From: Tamarix chinensis
Taxonomy: Eukaryota > Streptophyta > Magnoliopsida > Caryophyllales > Tamaricaceae
Direction: 5' to 3'
DNA length: 64,000 nt
NCBI GenBank assembly: GCA_030549775.1
Contig: CM060174.1
Span: forward strand, 53,012,707 to 53,076,706
This document shows, one piece after another, positions 46,801-57,500 of the stretch. Numbering within the stretch: the stretch's first letter is position 1; each line of letters begins with the position of its first letter. A program made the position numbers and the translations under genes. Below the pieces are notes generated by a model that was not told the origin of the DNA, ran no database searches, and saw only the letters and a program-made list of their open reading frames with translations.

Positions 46801-49800
46801 AGGCTAAGTGTGCTTATAATTAAAATTAGATTAAAATTTTATGATTAGCTAAATTAGTAAGATTAGGATATTAATCATCTGGATATTAGGTTAGGTTAAA
46901 ATCTGATTTATTTGGAATAAAAATTAAGATTTGGTTTAGATTTTGGATTAGAGAATTAGGGTAAGAAAAAATATTGATTTCTCGATATTAGAATTAGGGT
47001 AAGATATTATTTGGAATAAATATTAGATAAAAATTCAAAGTATTACACCATGTATCCGGGTAGCATGGAAATATTACTCTAAATCCCCTTTGAAGTTTTC
47101 CAAAAAAATTAGAACAGCAAGAACCATCAAGTGATTTTGGTTTTAGAACTTCAACAAGGGATGCTTGTTGTCCGTTTCTAGTCTTCACCATGTAATGGGT
47201 TGCTCAAAAAAGAAAAATCTCATTCATAAAGAAGAATGATTAGGGAAGATTTCCAGAATGGTCAGGGGGTACACGATGAGGGACATCATGATGAAGTATG
47301 ATATTTACATATTGCAACTGTGTAGGGTTACATATTGCAACTGTGTAGGGTTACATCTTGAGTGCAATGGAAGTAGACACCAACCATTTACCCTATCAAA
47401 GTTCTAGAGCCAAAATGTTTGATGATTCTCGCGAGTCAAAGGTTTGAGAAAACTTCATATGAAATTGGGAGTGATATTTTTGTGTGGTTGAGATATGTGA
47501 TGTTGATAATGTATTGATTATTTCCGTGTATCTTGTGGGAAACATGAAGGACCGGTGGTACACACATACAGATAATGATCTAAATGCTCATGTTCAACTA
47601 TATAGACCTGGGATGAGTTTAAAACACAATCACGTGCATAAAACTTGCCTAACATTGCATCTTAGCTTGCTTTGGGGACCTCAAAGACTTAATGCCAACT
47701 TGATTGGTTCGAGATCATGTGAAAGCATCTAGTATCCCAATGTTGGATTTCAAAAATATGACCGAGGAAGACAAACTCTTTGAATTTATAAAAGGTCTTA
47801 TGCTGTGGACTTAGTTGGAACTAATGGGGTAGTAGGTTTGTGATGTTGCTATGACTAAGGCCCCTTGGCAAATGGTATAAGGGAAAACATCAGCAGAAGT
47901 ACTGAAAATACTACTTTTAAGGGTATGCCTGGGATGAGGGAAATGGATTGAGGGGGAATGATTAAGGGGGGAATGATTAAGGGGATAATAATTAAGGGGG
48001 GAAATTTATCCACCTTTCTTGTTTGGTATATAAGGGTAAATTATTCTAGGGAATATTTTCCTTATGTTTGGTTTGGGAGGAATAACTTATGTTAGAATAA
48101 TACTTTCTTTTATTTCATTAGCATGAAAAATTAGTAATATTTTTATTAGATATAAAATATAAATAATTATTTATCACATAAATCAAAATTTAATATATTA
48201 CATTTTTTAATTAAATTTTTATACATCAAAATAATATATTACAATAACTAAAAAAAATCTATGAAAGAGACTAATCAAGATATATTGTAACAATATTTGA
48301 AATAAGACATTTACAATTAATTCACATACTAAATATTCAATAGCTAAAAAGATAACAATTATCCATTAAAATATAATAAAAGTCTACAAACTTATGACAT
48401 ATGACAATAAAAAGAATGATACTTCTAAACTTATTTTGATAATATGTTATATATCCAAAGGAAAAAACAACAATGACAATAATACATTAAGAAATTTTAC
48501 TATTTAAAAAGTTTAAGAATTTATTTATAAATTATTTTATCATTAAGAATATGAAGGTGCTAAGAGAAATTGTTTCCGAAACTAATAATTTATCATTAAT
48601 TATCCTTTATTTGGTTTACTGATAAAAAATAATTATCTTACATAATTTTTTATTTAAAAAAAATAAGATAAAAATTTAAAATAAAAAATTACATAAAACA
48701 ATAATTATTATTTTTAAATAATATTAAACAAACTATGTAATAAAACTTTAATTTATATCACAGATTGTCAATCAAATACGTTATTTACGATCAATCGTTA
48801 GCATTTTTATTTTTTTATAGACAATAGATTATAGTGTAATCCTCAATTAAATTATAAAAGTTAATTTTTTATTCATCTTATAAAAATTATGGAAGTTGTT
48901 ACCAGACAGGAAAGAAGAAAAAAAATGGCTTCGAGGTGGTATATTAATAATGATGGACAAATCGTAATGGTTTGATTGGCTCCGTCAGCCGTGTGTGTGT
49001 TTGGACCCACTCTGCCTACTCGTGCAAAAGCCACTAGCGCGTGAGGCTAGAGTAGAGGCTAAGATTTACTCCTCGATGCTCGTATTATTTATAGACACAG
49101 TAAGAGAGAAAGTTACCCAACAGTGTATTCGGGAAATTATTTTCCCTCACCCAAAAGTATAATTTTACCTCCAAATAAATTTCTACCCATGCCAAACATA
49201 AAAGAAAAGGGAAATAATTTTCCTTGTAATTTTTACACCTACTTTACCCCCATACCATATATAACCTAAAAAGGAAGGATTTCAGCAGCAAGGCTAGAGC
49301 AACAATAACATGAATCCCAATGAGGGAAAGAGACAAGTATCTTCCACACCATAAAAGAATGGCAACTGTGCCACGAAGCCAAGGACTGACAGACACTTTA
49401 TTTGTGGTAGATCACATTTTTCAAGTGAATGCAACAAGTAGGAGAAACTTGTTGCTCTAATATTAGAAATCGAGGATTAAGGGGAGGATCAATGAGAAGA
49501 GGAAAAAGCCCACCTTAATCCCTTACACCTCCTGGTTGATGTTACAGTGGACACACTCAAACTAAAGAATGGCTTAATATATTATAATGTCTTAGGAAAC
49601 AGGCATTGGAGCAACTTATTGACCGGCATCAAGCTATTGGCTTGCAATCATCACATGATGGCTGCAAACTCTAGTGCTCAGCAAGTGAGATGTGTGCTAC
49701 AAAATGCTTCTCTCTGAATCGGTGGCTGGACATATATTTATGATTTCCTTTTGTTCCAATTGATGATATTAACTAGGTGTTAGATAATGAGTTCCTTAAG

Positions 49801-52800
49801 GGTCTATTTGGAAACCATCTTATTTTCATCTTCTCTCTATAATTTGTAATGTAACACATTACTCTATGTTAAATTTTAAACTACCCATACTTTTTCTATC
49901 ACAACTTGCTATTAAGTAATTTCAAGCCAATAAATTAATATTGGCCGTATTTTACTCCATGAGTAGTTTCTAATGGCACAAGTGAACTTCCAAATTAGAG
50001 GGAAAAATGGATAGGCTGCATATGTAAATTATGGTGCATTTAATTTAAGAAAGAAAATTGTTTACCAGTACGTTCAAATATGAAAATTTATACTGCAGCC
50101 TAGGGAGCACAAGTAAAAAGTGAATAGGACTTTTCACAACAGCAGTTAGTCAGTCAGTGCAAGTGCAATTAATGCTCTTCGATTTGGAGTAAATGATGAA
50201 AATCAAAACTAAGAGCAAATATGCAAACACCAAAATACTAGACCTCTTCCAATAGTTGCAAGTTTACTGAATGAACAAGTCCAAAGTTGCAGTTCATTTG
50301 AAATGTAGAAATCAATTATGTGGCACTAATCATGGGCTAACTTTGCTGAAAAGTGGGAGAAATTAAATTCGGGTTAAGCTCTAAACTTGGTTCTCTACAT
50401 CCACTCCCCAGGAGTCTAAAACCGGTCAAACAAGTGAGAATTGGTGAATCAGTAAAAATAGTAGACAAAAAACTGGTTTTAAATATGCTTTAATTTTTTT
50501 TATATTTTTACATTTTTTGACTTATTATGTATATCACTGGTTCTACCACTAAATCACTAGTCATACCAATCCAAACCCGCTGGTTCAATGCTAAATCTGT
50601 GAACCGGTAATGATATGACCAGTCCAGATTTTAAAACTATGGATTTATACCTTTATTCATGAAATTAATTATCGGTTAATATGCCAATAAGCATTTGATA
50701 TATGTCAAAATTTTAGCTTGCTGATATGTAAAATATCCGATGCTTAACACGAAATTGAAATCACGTGTGTGAGTCAATATGGTACGCATGGGTTGATATC
50801 CGCTGATATTTAATGATATTTGCCACAGTGATTGTGGATGACATTGTGACTGCGACCACTATTGCAATTTTACCTCTAGCTTTACTCCAGTAGCCCTTAC
50901 CATGTGCTATGATGTCTGAATGAAGACAAAGCTATTGAGCACCATTGCATTAGTTCTTCCTCAAAGTTTTGAAGATTCGATGATTAGAAGATAGGTATGT
51001 TTGGTGGTTGAAGATTGGAAGAATGGTGTGATTCTTCAAGTAAGATTCAAGGAATAATTCAACAAGAAGTTTAACGTTGAATGTTTCTCCAAGAAGACAT
51101 TCAACATATCTTATCTAAGATTATACCAATTAGTCTTAGTATCATTTACTCACAAAAGAGAGAGATAGCGAAGTATGTTACTTGTATTAGATTTCAATAA
51201 TGCTCAACATATGTTACACCACCATCATCCATGCCTTATATAGGTAGTCACAACTTTGTCACCACTTTGCTAATTAGTACACTAAGGTAGCCAAAGTAAT
51301 ATAAACATGGGTAGCAAGCACACTAACTAGTTATTAGCAACATAACACTAACCTATATAATACATGAATCAAATGAAAAATTATTACAAACAAATGTAGT
51401 TAATTATTACATGGAAATAACTAAAAAGAGTTCTAATTTACATAAAAAATGATAGCTAGGTCTTATTGACTTGTAAGTTTGACTTCCATGCATAATAGCT
51501 TCATTTGACTTGTAATAACTTGTAATATATGAAATCTTAGATATATTGACATCTTAAAGTGCGTTAATCTTCTCCTTACACATATGATACATATCTGCAA
51601 GAATTACTCAAAGTATATTTGTTAAGGCCAGTCACATTATTAATATTATTATCAAAGGAAAATAATGTAATTGGCTCCATAACCAAGTATGCCAAATCTT
51701 CATTGTCTTGAGAATCCATGGCTGCTCCTGCATCAGACCACTTCATATCTGCTCAAATGACGAGGGGTCTCTCAGGCTAACACTGCCATAGGAATTTAAC
51801 ATTACAAAATGCAGGAAACGTATGCACTTTCATTACTGTTTGAATGTTGCATCAGTAGCCTTGATTAATTTTTTCAGATTATTCCCACGTTTAAATTTGT
51901 TTTCTTTTACCAAGTCTTTAGAAGTTTGTTATTTACTAGCTGTTTGTTAGTGTCTTAGTGGCTTGATTTTAGCTCAGTTGCTGAAGTTTAGCTAGGTAGT
52001 TGCCATTTTCTCTATTTTCAGTTTCAACTCAATGTATTTAAGAAATGCTTCACGCAGTCAATAATTTGAACTTCCTAATATATAAAAAAATATGCAACAA
52101 TTACCATCTTGACCCATGACGCAACACATGATAGAGTTTGCTTCTTTTGGATTAGGTTTGAGAGACACCCGGTCCAGCAGCTTCTTCATACGTAGTCTAA
52201 GCCTAAGCTTCTTTGCCTTAGTGTCTGAAAGTGCTCCGTAAGTCCAAAATGCTTATGGTTTACATGGTGTGAGGTCATAGAAGAATCAGTGTATGGTATT
52301 TCCATAAGATCAAATGGAGTGATCTTCCATCTCCATGTTTGCTTGCTTGGATGTTTCATATCAACTTACCTTAAATCTTCATCCTACTCTGATTTATTAA
52401 AGATCCTTGAAGCTTCTCATTTCTCCAAGTCTTTATTCATTGATGTCTCATAATAACTTTGAACCTTCAATCATCATTCCCTTCCATGGCTTGTTCACAA
52501 GATGCTTATAAGCACCACTCACAAGCATGCACAACAACTAGTTTATTATCATTACAAACTCAATGTAAATGCCAATATCAACAAGTTGTTTTTCTTGCTC
52601 TTCCTGGGCTTTTGGCCTTCTATTTCATCTCAACTCGCCTTAACTTCATGGCTCCCTCACCTTCTGTTTGGTTGTGGGAAGGTTTTGTTAAAGGGATTTT
52701 CATATGACAATAATTTTATGAATCAGAGAGGCAAGGAACATAAATATATGCTCTTAGCATTTAATTTTTGCTATATTTTGTTAAAACTATTTTTTCATAA

Positions 52801-53999
52801 GGTGAACAATTTGAAGTGTTGTTTGGTATTAATCAGATATTCTATATTACTGAAATTCCTTGGTCTAGGATGGAAAAGCTAGATTGGAGTTCCTCAACTT
52901 TTATAGCCAAATCAGTAGGGACCATAGTTTCAGTCATTGGGGCATTCATTGTTACACTATACCAGGGCCCTCCAGTCCTTGTTACATCATTATCAAGGGA
53001 CTTGCAAAAAGTCAGAAATTTTGACCAACAAACAAATTGGGTTATTGGAGGAGTGTTTCTGACTGCAGATTGTGTACTAGCATCGGGCTGGCTCATAATG
53101 CAAGTATGTCTTTAAAGCTTTACAAGAAGTTGACAATATTTCGCTTACTTGGGCAATAAATTTTGACTTTGCTGCTGCTTTCTGCCAGGCATCAATACTG
53201 AAGAGGTTCCCAGCAGAGCTAATTGTAGTTTTTTATTACTGCTTCTTTGTGGCGGCTCAGTGTGGTTTATTCTCAATCATTGTGGAAAGGGATCCAAGTG
53301 CTTGGAGCTTGAAGCCAACTCTGAGATTGCTTGCTGTCCTATACTCTGTAAGCTTTAACACTGCATTTGTTGCGAGTGATAAGTGTTTTCATTTTAGTAC
53401 TCGCTCATTAGAGTTGAATTAAAGAGAGATCTCCATGAACAAAGCTGCATTTCTTGGCACTTTAATTCTCTCATTCTCTTGGATTTTTATCCAAGGAAGC
53501 TGACTGAATTTGTGTTGGTGAATTTCTTTTGGTGCAGGCAACTTTTGGCTCTGCGTTCCAAGTAGTAGTTTCTTCATGGTGCCTACATAGAAAGGGACCT
53601 GTTTTTGTTTCCATGTTTAAACCATTGGGGATAGTCATCGCTGTTGCTGCAGGTGTAATCACTAGTGGTGATACTCTGTATCTAGGAAGGTATAATTTTT
53701 ATGTTCCCTTCAGCTACAGCAAAAGATGGGCTTCTTTAATGACAACCACTGTGGTCATATAGGTTTCTGTTCCCAATGGTCTTTGCTACTGGAAAGAAAT
53801 TGTTATTGTTGTTATTATTATTTTTATGATTATTACACCTGCATGCAGTTTGTGCGGAGCTGTTGTGATTGCTCTTGGATTTTATTCAGTGATGTGGGGA
53901 AAGGCGACAGAAGAGGAGAGGAAATTGAGTGGCTTGATTAGCACGCAAACTACCATGATAGATTATCCTCTACTGGAAGATAAAGTTGAGGAGACTTAA
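29610..53999 (+). CDS. WAT1-related (nodulin MtN21/UMAMIT, EamA) transporter, 7 exons
   Basis: Exons: 29610-29797, 29880-29942, 30034-30147, 52869-53103, 53189-53347, 53538-53689, 53849-53999. All introns are GT-AG and phases match (2,2,2,0,0,2), giving 1,062 bp and 353 residues. This is the usual size for the plant drug/metabolite exporter family: two EamA repeats, ten membrane segments. Segments at about 9-29, 37-60, 71-92, 98-121, 136-156, 179-200, 208-232, 245-267, 272-296 and 305-323. Family signatures: [20 protein letters not shown] (exon 3), [20 protein letters not shown] (exon 6), [14 protein letters not shown] (exon 7). Members export amino acids or auxin-related compounds at plasma membrane or tonoplast; the substrate here is unknown. 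Intron 3 is 22.7 kb of transposons. Residue 122, split by that intron, is Trp (TG|G) where relatives usually have Arg (AG|G). No stop or frameshift was seen. Confidence 0.9.
30481..31075 (-). pseudogene. LINE 3' fragment (zf-RVT and C-terminus)
   Basis: Minus-strand text contains [12 protein letters not shown] / [12 protein letters not shown] in shifting frames, corresponding to the zf-RVT core. A 133-residue frame (30481-30882, [20 protein letters not shown]…[13 protein letters not shown]) follows, the usual end of plant LINE ORF2 (…AIYxIWxxRNxxxF). Only the 3' end is present; no target duplication was seen. Confidence 0.7.
31258..31662 (+). repeat. 5' LTR of the Ty3/gypsy element
   Basis: 405 bp, TGATAGGCC…CCTAACA. 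Contains TATAAATACTGAAGG at about 31480 as likely promoter. Confidence 0.93.
31695..36225 (+). pseudogene. Ty3/gypsy gag-pol, many nonsense changes
   Basis: Order: coiled-coil N-terminus ([13 protein letters not shown]); capsid ([20 protein letters not shown], 32010-32700); zinc knuckle ([16 protein letters not shown], last Cys lost); protease ([14 protein letters not shown], 33000); reverse transcriptase ([37 protein letters not shown], 33525-34377); RNase H (34380-34800, shifted); integrase zinc finger ([14 protein letters not shown]…CDTCQRQK) and core start ([11 protein letters not shown]); C-terminal remnant ([10 protein letters not shown]). In-frame stops occur at the 14th codon, near 31935, 32227, 32806, 33033, 33520 and 34375, with frameshifts near 33745 and 35290. 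Most stops sit where relatives have Gln or Arg. Confidence 0.92.
36231..36645 (+). repeat. 3' LTR of the Ty3/gypsy element
   Basis: 415 bp, begins TAATAGGCC (first bases mutated) and ends CCTAACA, next to GATTG. Confidence 0.93.
36651..37938. other. Intron sequence without recognised gene
   Basis: AT-rich, non-coding. Contains a tetranucleotide repeat (37769-37808) and, just before the TRIM, a GC-balanced stretch (37830-37938) with GGCCTTGGGTTAAGG. It resembles retroelement leader or LTR sequence but could not be assigned. Confidence 0.4.
37769..37808. repeat. CATA tetranucleotide microsatellite
   Basis: About nine perfect CATA units, running into TATATATA. Confidence 0.95.
37939..38187 (+). 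repeat. TRIM 5' LTR
   Basis: 249 bp. The first and last nine bases are inverted repeats (TGTCACGGT / ACGTGACA-type). High CpG retained. Confidence 0.9.
38687..38934 (+). repeat. TRIM 3' LTR
   Basis: 248 bp, nearly identical to the 5' LTR, including GTTTCAGGTACGACTCGG. Confidence 0.9.
38937..39181 (+). pseudogene. Ty3/gypsy gag-protease junction fragment
   Basis: Forward text [16 protein letters not shown] resembles the zinc knuckle, followed by [12 protein letters not shown] and then [11 protein letters not shown], the linker that leads into protease in the 31258-36645 element ([16 protein letters not shown]). It is cut on the left by the TRIM and on the right by LTR D. Confidence 0.7.
41985..42260. 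repeat. CCGGTGGACCGG array (unit C), degraded
   Basis: Units CACTATTATTTGCCGGTGGA, then CACCATTCTGGCCGGTGGAT, CACCATTATATCTGGTGGAT and similar, with GGGC(C)AACACATCCTGGG spacers. Confidence 0.85.
42960..44250. repeat. ACCAAATTACCCTT-type minisatellite (unit C)
   Basis: About 1.3 kb of degenerate units close to AAATTACCATTTTACCCTTT, almost uninterrupted. It is the complementary form of the array in unit A. Confidence 0.92.
44870..45740. repeat. Purine-rich block (unit C)
   Basis: GA-rich with CpG patches. Equivalent (inverted) to the pyrimidine-rich block of A. Overlapping open frames on both strands are compositional. Confidence 0.82.
47051..47480. other. Unassigned sequence right of unit D
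   Basis: No gene or element edge seen. A 20-bp patch (CATATTGCAACTGTGTAGGG) is repeated in tandem near 47308-47352. Confidence 0.4.
47484..49810 (+). pseudogene. Gypsy gag-protease remnant split by a DNA transposon
   Basis: Left part (47484-47917) reads into [20 protein letters not shown], a motif of plant gypsy capsid C-termini, and ends in KTSAEVLKI. After the inserted element the frame resumes at 49270 with [19 protein letters not shown], then a zinc-knuckle-like region ending in SSECNK and EKLVALI. Beyond that are protease-type remnants (VLDNEF near 49785). Stops and frame changes throughout; the element is old and lacks visible LTRs. Confidence 0.7.
47921..49266. mobile_element. PIF/Harbinger-like non-autonomous DNA transposon
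   Basis: Left end GGGTATGCCTGGGATGAGGG; right end, reversed, GGTTATATATGGTATGGGGG. These are imperfect terminal inverted repeats of the GGGTATGTTTGGTATGGGGG type. TAA flanks both sides (47918-47920; 49267-49269), the 3-bp duplication of this superfamily. 1,346 bp, very AT-rich inside, with no transposase. Excising it joins the two halves of the gag remnant. Confidence 0.72.
49811..52868. other. Remaining intron 3 sequence
   Basis: Non-coding, AT-rich, no element edges recognised. A few short frames occur (for example 52459-52882), without family resemblance and not joined to exon 4 by a plausible donor. The polypyrimidine stretch and TGGTCTAG acceptor lie at its end. Confidence 0.45.
52869..53999 (+). 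CDS. Exons 4-7 of the WAT1-related gene
   Basis: Exon 4 (52869-53103): [18 protein letters not shown] … [19 protein letters not shown]. Exon 5 (53189-53347): [20 protein letters not shown] … LLAVLYS. Exon 6 (53538-53689): [20 protein letters not shown] … GDTLYLG. Exon 7 (53849-53999): [20 protein letters not shown] … LLEDKVEET, stop TAA at 53997-53999. Donors CAA|GTATGT, TCT|GTAAGC, AAG|GTATAA; acceptors GCCAG|GC, TGCAG|GC, TGCAG|TT. The short acidic tail is usual for the family. Confidence 0.9.
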
Positions 54000-54500
54000 T
54001 TCAATTCATTTCTATAAAGGTATGGCTCCTCATTCTTGAAGTTTCTTAGATGGTACTTAAGTCGTTGCAACTTCTAGACTTTAACAATAATCATTTATTT
54101 TCCGTATCTATGTTGCATGTGTCACTGTGACATTTGAACTTACAGTCAGTGACACACGGAGACTCCGTTGAACGAACATTTTCTGTTTTCTGAAATGCAC
54201 ATAAAATTACTTTACATGTTTTAAAATTGTTATTGCCCTATTTCCTATGCCCCCATTTCCCTGTGCAGCACTGCTTACAGTAGGTTACTGCAAGAAAATG
54301 CTCTTGTGAGCTGCATGTCCGCACGCTGAACACTTTCAATCAGTTGAAAACAGTGTTTACGTTCCATTCTTAGCAATGGGGGTTTCAGCTAGATAACAAT
54401 TTCTGTATTGTTTTGAGTTTGGTCTATATCCCACAACATTCTTAATGATTTCTTTCTTACTGTATCAAATGGAGAGAGGAAAATTAGCATGTATCTGATG
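54000..54500 (+). other. 3' UTR with a possible intron
   Basis: A donor-like AAAG|GTATGG (54019/54020) and an acceptor-like CCCTGTGCAG|CA (54268) preceded by a C/T-rich tract could remove a 249-bp intron 20 bp after the stop codon. No single poly(A) signal stands out. Confidence 0.35.
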
Positions 54501-57500
54501 TTACTTCATTGGTTCTTTTATGTTATCCTTTTTGTGTTGATGCTATTGGATTAGGCACAATGACCCCCATACTATCACCTTCTTGTCATTATATACCTCT
54601 CAAATTGATGTTGTTCAGGCGACCACCTTTCTCTTCAGTATTTATTTTGATGCGTGGATAGGTTTGGCTAGATGAGAATGGCAGGTTTATGATTTGGTTT
54701 TAATGGGAAGGGTAAAATTAATCAAGCTAATTAATGGTACACAACTCGGTCAGAATTAAGGTTTTGGATGAAAATGATGAATGTTGTTATTTTATGTGGT
54801 ATTTGGCATGGCTTTGGTTTAATTTGTGGGATATGTTTCAGTTTTTTGATAACACAAACTCACTCTAAATTAATTTTTACGGGATTAAAGTAGAGAAGAG
54901 CTTGATTATGATTCACATAGGAAACATAAATAAAGAAGAAACTCACATTGAAGAATCAAACTAGAACATGATTGCATGCCTATATTTGTGTCATCCAAGC
55001 ACACGGTTTTAATAGCATAATTACACCCTTTTCAAGCTTAGTCTTCTACCAATAAGATAAGCTAAACAAACTATGATAAGTTACGCAAAATCTAACTGAC
55101 ACACGACACACTTGAATATAAAAACACACTGAAAGATAAAACTTCTTAATACCTATCTACTAACAAGCTTCTTATTCATTAAGTTAACAAATCAGATAAT
55201 GACCATTAAGGACCTTATTATGGTTGACCTGATGATGAACATCACTCCTCCTATGTGCCATGCAGAAGCCTTCATTAATAATTCTATAATGACATACGAG
55301 TCCCCTTCTAATCCATAATTAAGTATGTCACTCCTTTATAAGGCTCAATTAAGCTCTTTTGATCAAATAAGCTAGCTTCTCATGTGCTAGGCATGCTCCT
55401 GCATCATCTTTACTTTTTTTCCTTTTTTGCTGAAAGTGCCTCGTGAGAATCCATCAAAAACTTGGGAGTTGACCTGCTGTTCGGAAAGGTAGACATCATT
55501 TTGCATTTATCTCAGACCACCCAAATAAAATCTTTACATTCTGTTCAGGATAAAATTAATCTCCTTTTCTCCCAAATTATAAAATCTCAAGCTGAAGGTG
55601 AGGGTAAATCTGTAACAAAGGCTTATGATTGATGTTTATCTTCTTTTCTAACTGACATTTTACACCGTAGAGAGAGATTGTCAATGTGTTTTTCCTGTTG
55701 GTACCAAGCTGAAATTTCTCAATATCTTTGCTAGAAGTGCATGTTGAAATATGTCATACCGATCATGTAAAATTGCAATGTGATCAACACAAAGGTGAAG
55801 AAAGCACTCATTTGGAATGCTTAAAAATTATTGTGATAAAATTTTATTTCTATCTTTGGAAATCTCTTCTTTGATATATCAAAGCAAATAAAAAATGAAA
55901 TTCGTTCTTATAAATTTTTTTAAAGATATCATGGAATTGGAAATGGATTTCTATATCTATTTCCATCTCCAAAGGAAATCATACAAGTGTTGCTTTCATT
56001 CATAGAATGATGATGTGATTTCCTTTGCGTCTACTGATCAAACGAGGCTCGTTTTTATTGATAGCAGCCTAAAAAATATTAGAAGCATTCCGGTGTATTG
56101 AGAATGTCGGTAAAAAGTTGCCTGTATTCAGTGATGGGATTTTCTTACGGAACAAGTCCTACATAAATAATGCACAACTTCGATTTTCTTATTGATCTCA
56201 ATCAGTCGCTTGCCGTTAGATCGCCCCATCCTATGGCATGACGCCTCTGTAGAGGAGGCAGGACAACCTTGTTGATGGGCTTCCCTTCTGTTTCTTGTGA
56301 CAATTCTTCACAGTACGTGTGTATTTTTTTTGGATTTGGTTATTAATTTCAAATTATGTTCCTCGTCTGAATAAAAAAAAATAAAAATCATTATATTACA
56401 AAATTTTATATAAAAAAAATTAAAACAATTTTTTTTTTAATTTTACCTTTATTTTATTCTTTCATTATCATGTCTCGTTATATTATAATAAATGATGTAA
56501 ACAAAAAATTTAGATTATATTTATTATTATTTTTTTAAAAAAAATATGAAAATTATTAGAATGACATTTTTTTTTATGGGGGAAAAAGTAATATTTTTCA
56601 TGCCTGGGTTTTTACTTTTAGGGTTTTGAATTTATGAAATTGATACATTAATACTTTGGATCTACGAATGATATCTTTTGCCCTTTAGTTTCTCCAGATG
56701 TGATGATCGGAAGGAGTCAAGCATAAACCATATAGCCGCCCGACGGTCGATGGGCATGAATGCTTCAGCTTTAGAAACGTAATTTGCTTTGGTTGCACGA
56801 TGTGGGCTGAAGGAAGGGTCGGAGCCATATTGGCCTAAGCTTGTAGTAGGGGCACTGCTCCATTGTATTTTACAATTTGTTACTTACAGTTTATGGGAAT
56901 CACAGGCGGCATGCTTAGAATAGTTTCGGGATCTGAAAGACTAGTTTCCGGTCGTCCGTGTATTGATGACGATTCATTATTGCCTATTGCATACCACGAC
57001 GCTATTCATAAATCATATATACGTTCAAAATTCAACAAGAATTGTGTACGTAATTCAACTTTTTCTTATGCGCTCATAATCCAACTTTATCAAACATTAG
57101 CTGAAATGATCGGTTAACAAAGTATTGCCTTTTTTATTTTATTTTTAAAGTAATGCTCTTTCATTTAGACTCAAAAATCAACAAAATAACTTTATTTTTG
57201 TTGTAGCTCTTAGTTTTTATTGAAATGAAAACTTTCAACACGGGCGCCAACTTATGCCTTAAAAATAAATTTCGTGCTCAATTTTTGTGTCCATATTTTT
57301 TTTATACTGTAGCAATTCCATGTTGACACATCAAAATGATGCTGGATGAATTTGCATAGAAGCGTACTGTAAAATATCATTTACAAAGAATCTATTCACA
57401 AGCCTTGACATCGTCAACCTTTTGGAACTCAACACCGGTTAAATTATGTCTACCATTTGGCATGATTTCTTTATTTATTTGACAAAAGTTCAGTAAATGA

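Larger units (their letters stand above)
39182..47047 (-). mobile_element. Long LTR unit 'D', split by unit C
   Basis: Begins TGTAACACCCTAATTTAAC at 39182 and ends AAGTATTACA at 47047. CACCATG occurs at both boundaries (39177-39183 and 47046-47052), so a 5-bp duplication exists but overlaps the terminal TG/CA and cannot be placed exactly. Without unit C it is about 3.1 kb. A degenerate form of the array (GTGGAATGG with CATTATTATCG) covers 40080-40660. The right end has repeated TTAGGGTAAGA-type text. Antisense to the host gene by the convention used here. Non-coding. Confidence 0.65.
30148..52868 (+). other. Giant intron 3 (22,721 bp) of the WAT1-related gene
   Basis: Donor TTTCTG|GTTAGC, acceptor TGGTCTAG|GATGGAAAAG, phase 2. 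The flanking coding ends join as …[19 protein letters not shown]…, which follows the family without gap. The intron holds a LINE fragment, a Ty3/gypsy element, a TRIM, two gag/protease fragments, two nested long LTRs and a Harbinger-like element. Confidence 0.85.

Noticed and set aside
52459..52882. Extra exon or small gene before exon 4
   Set aside because: No family resemblance, and no donor/acceptor pair that keeps the transporter frame.
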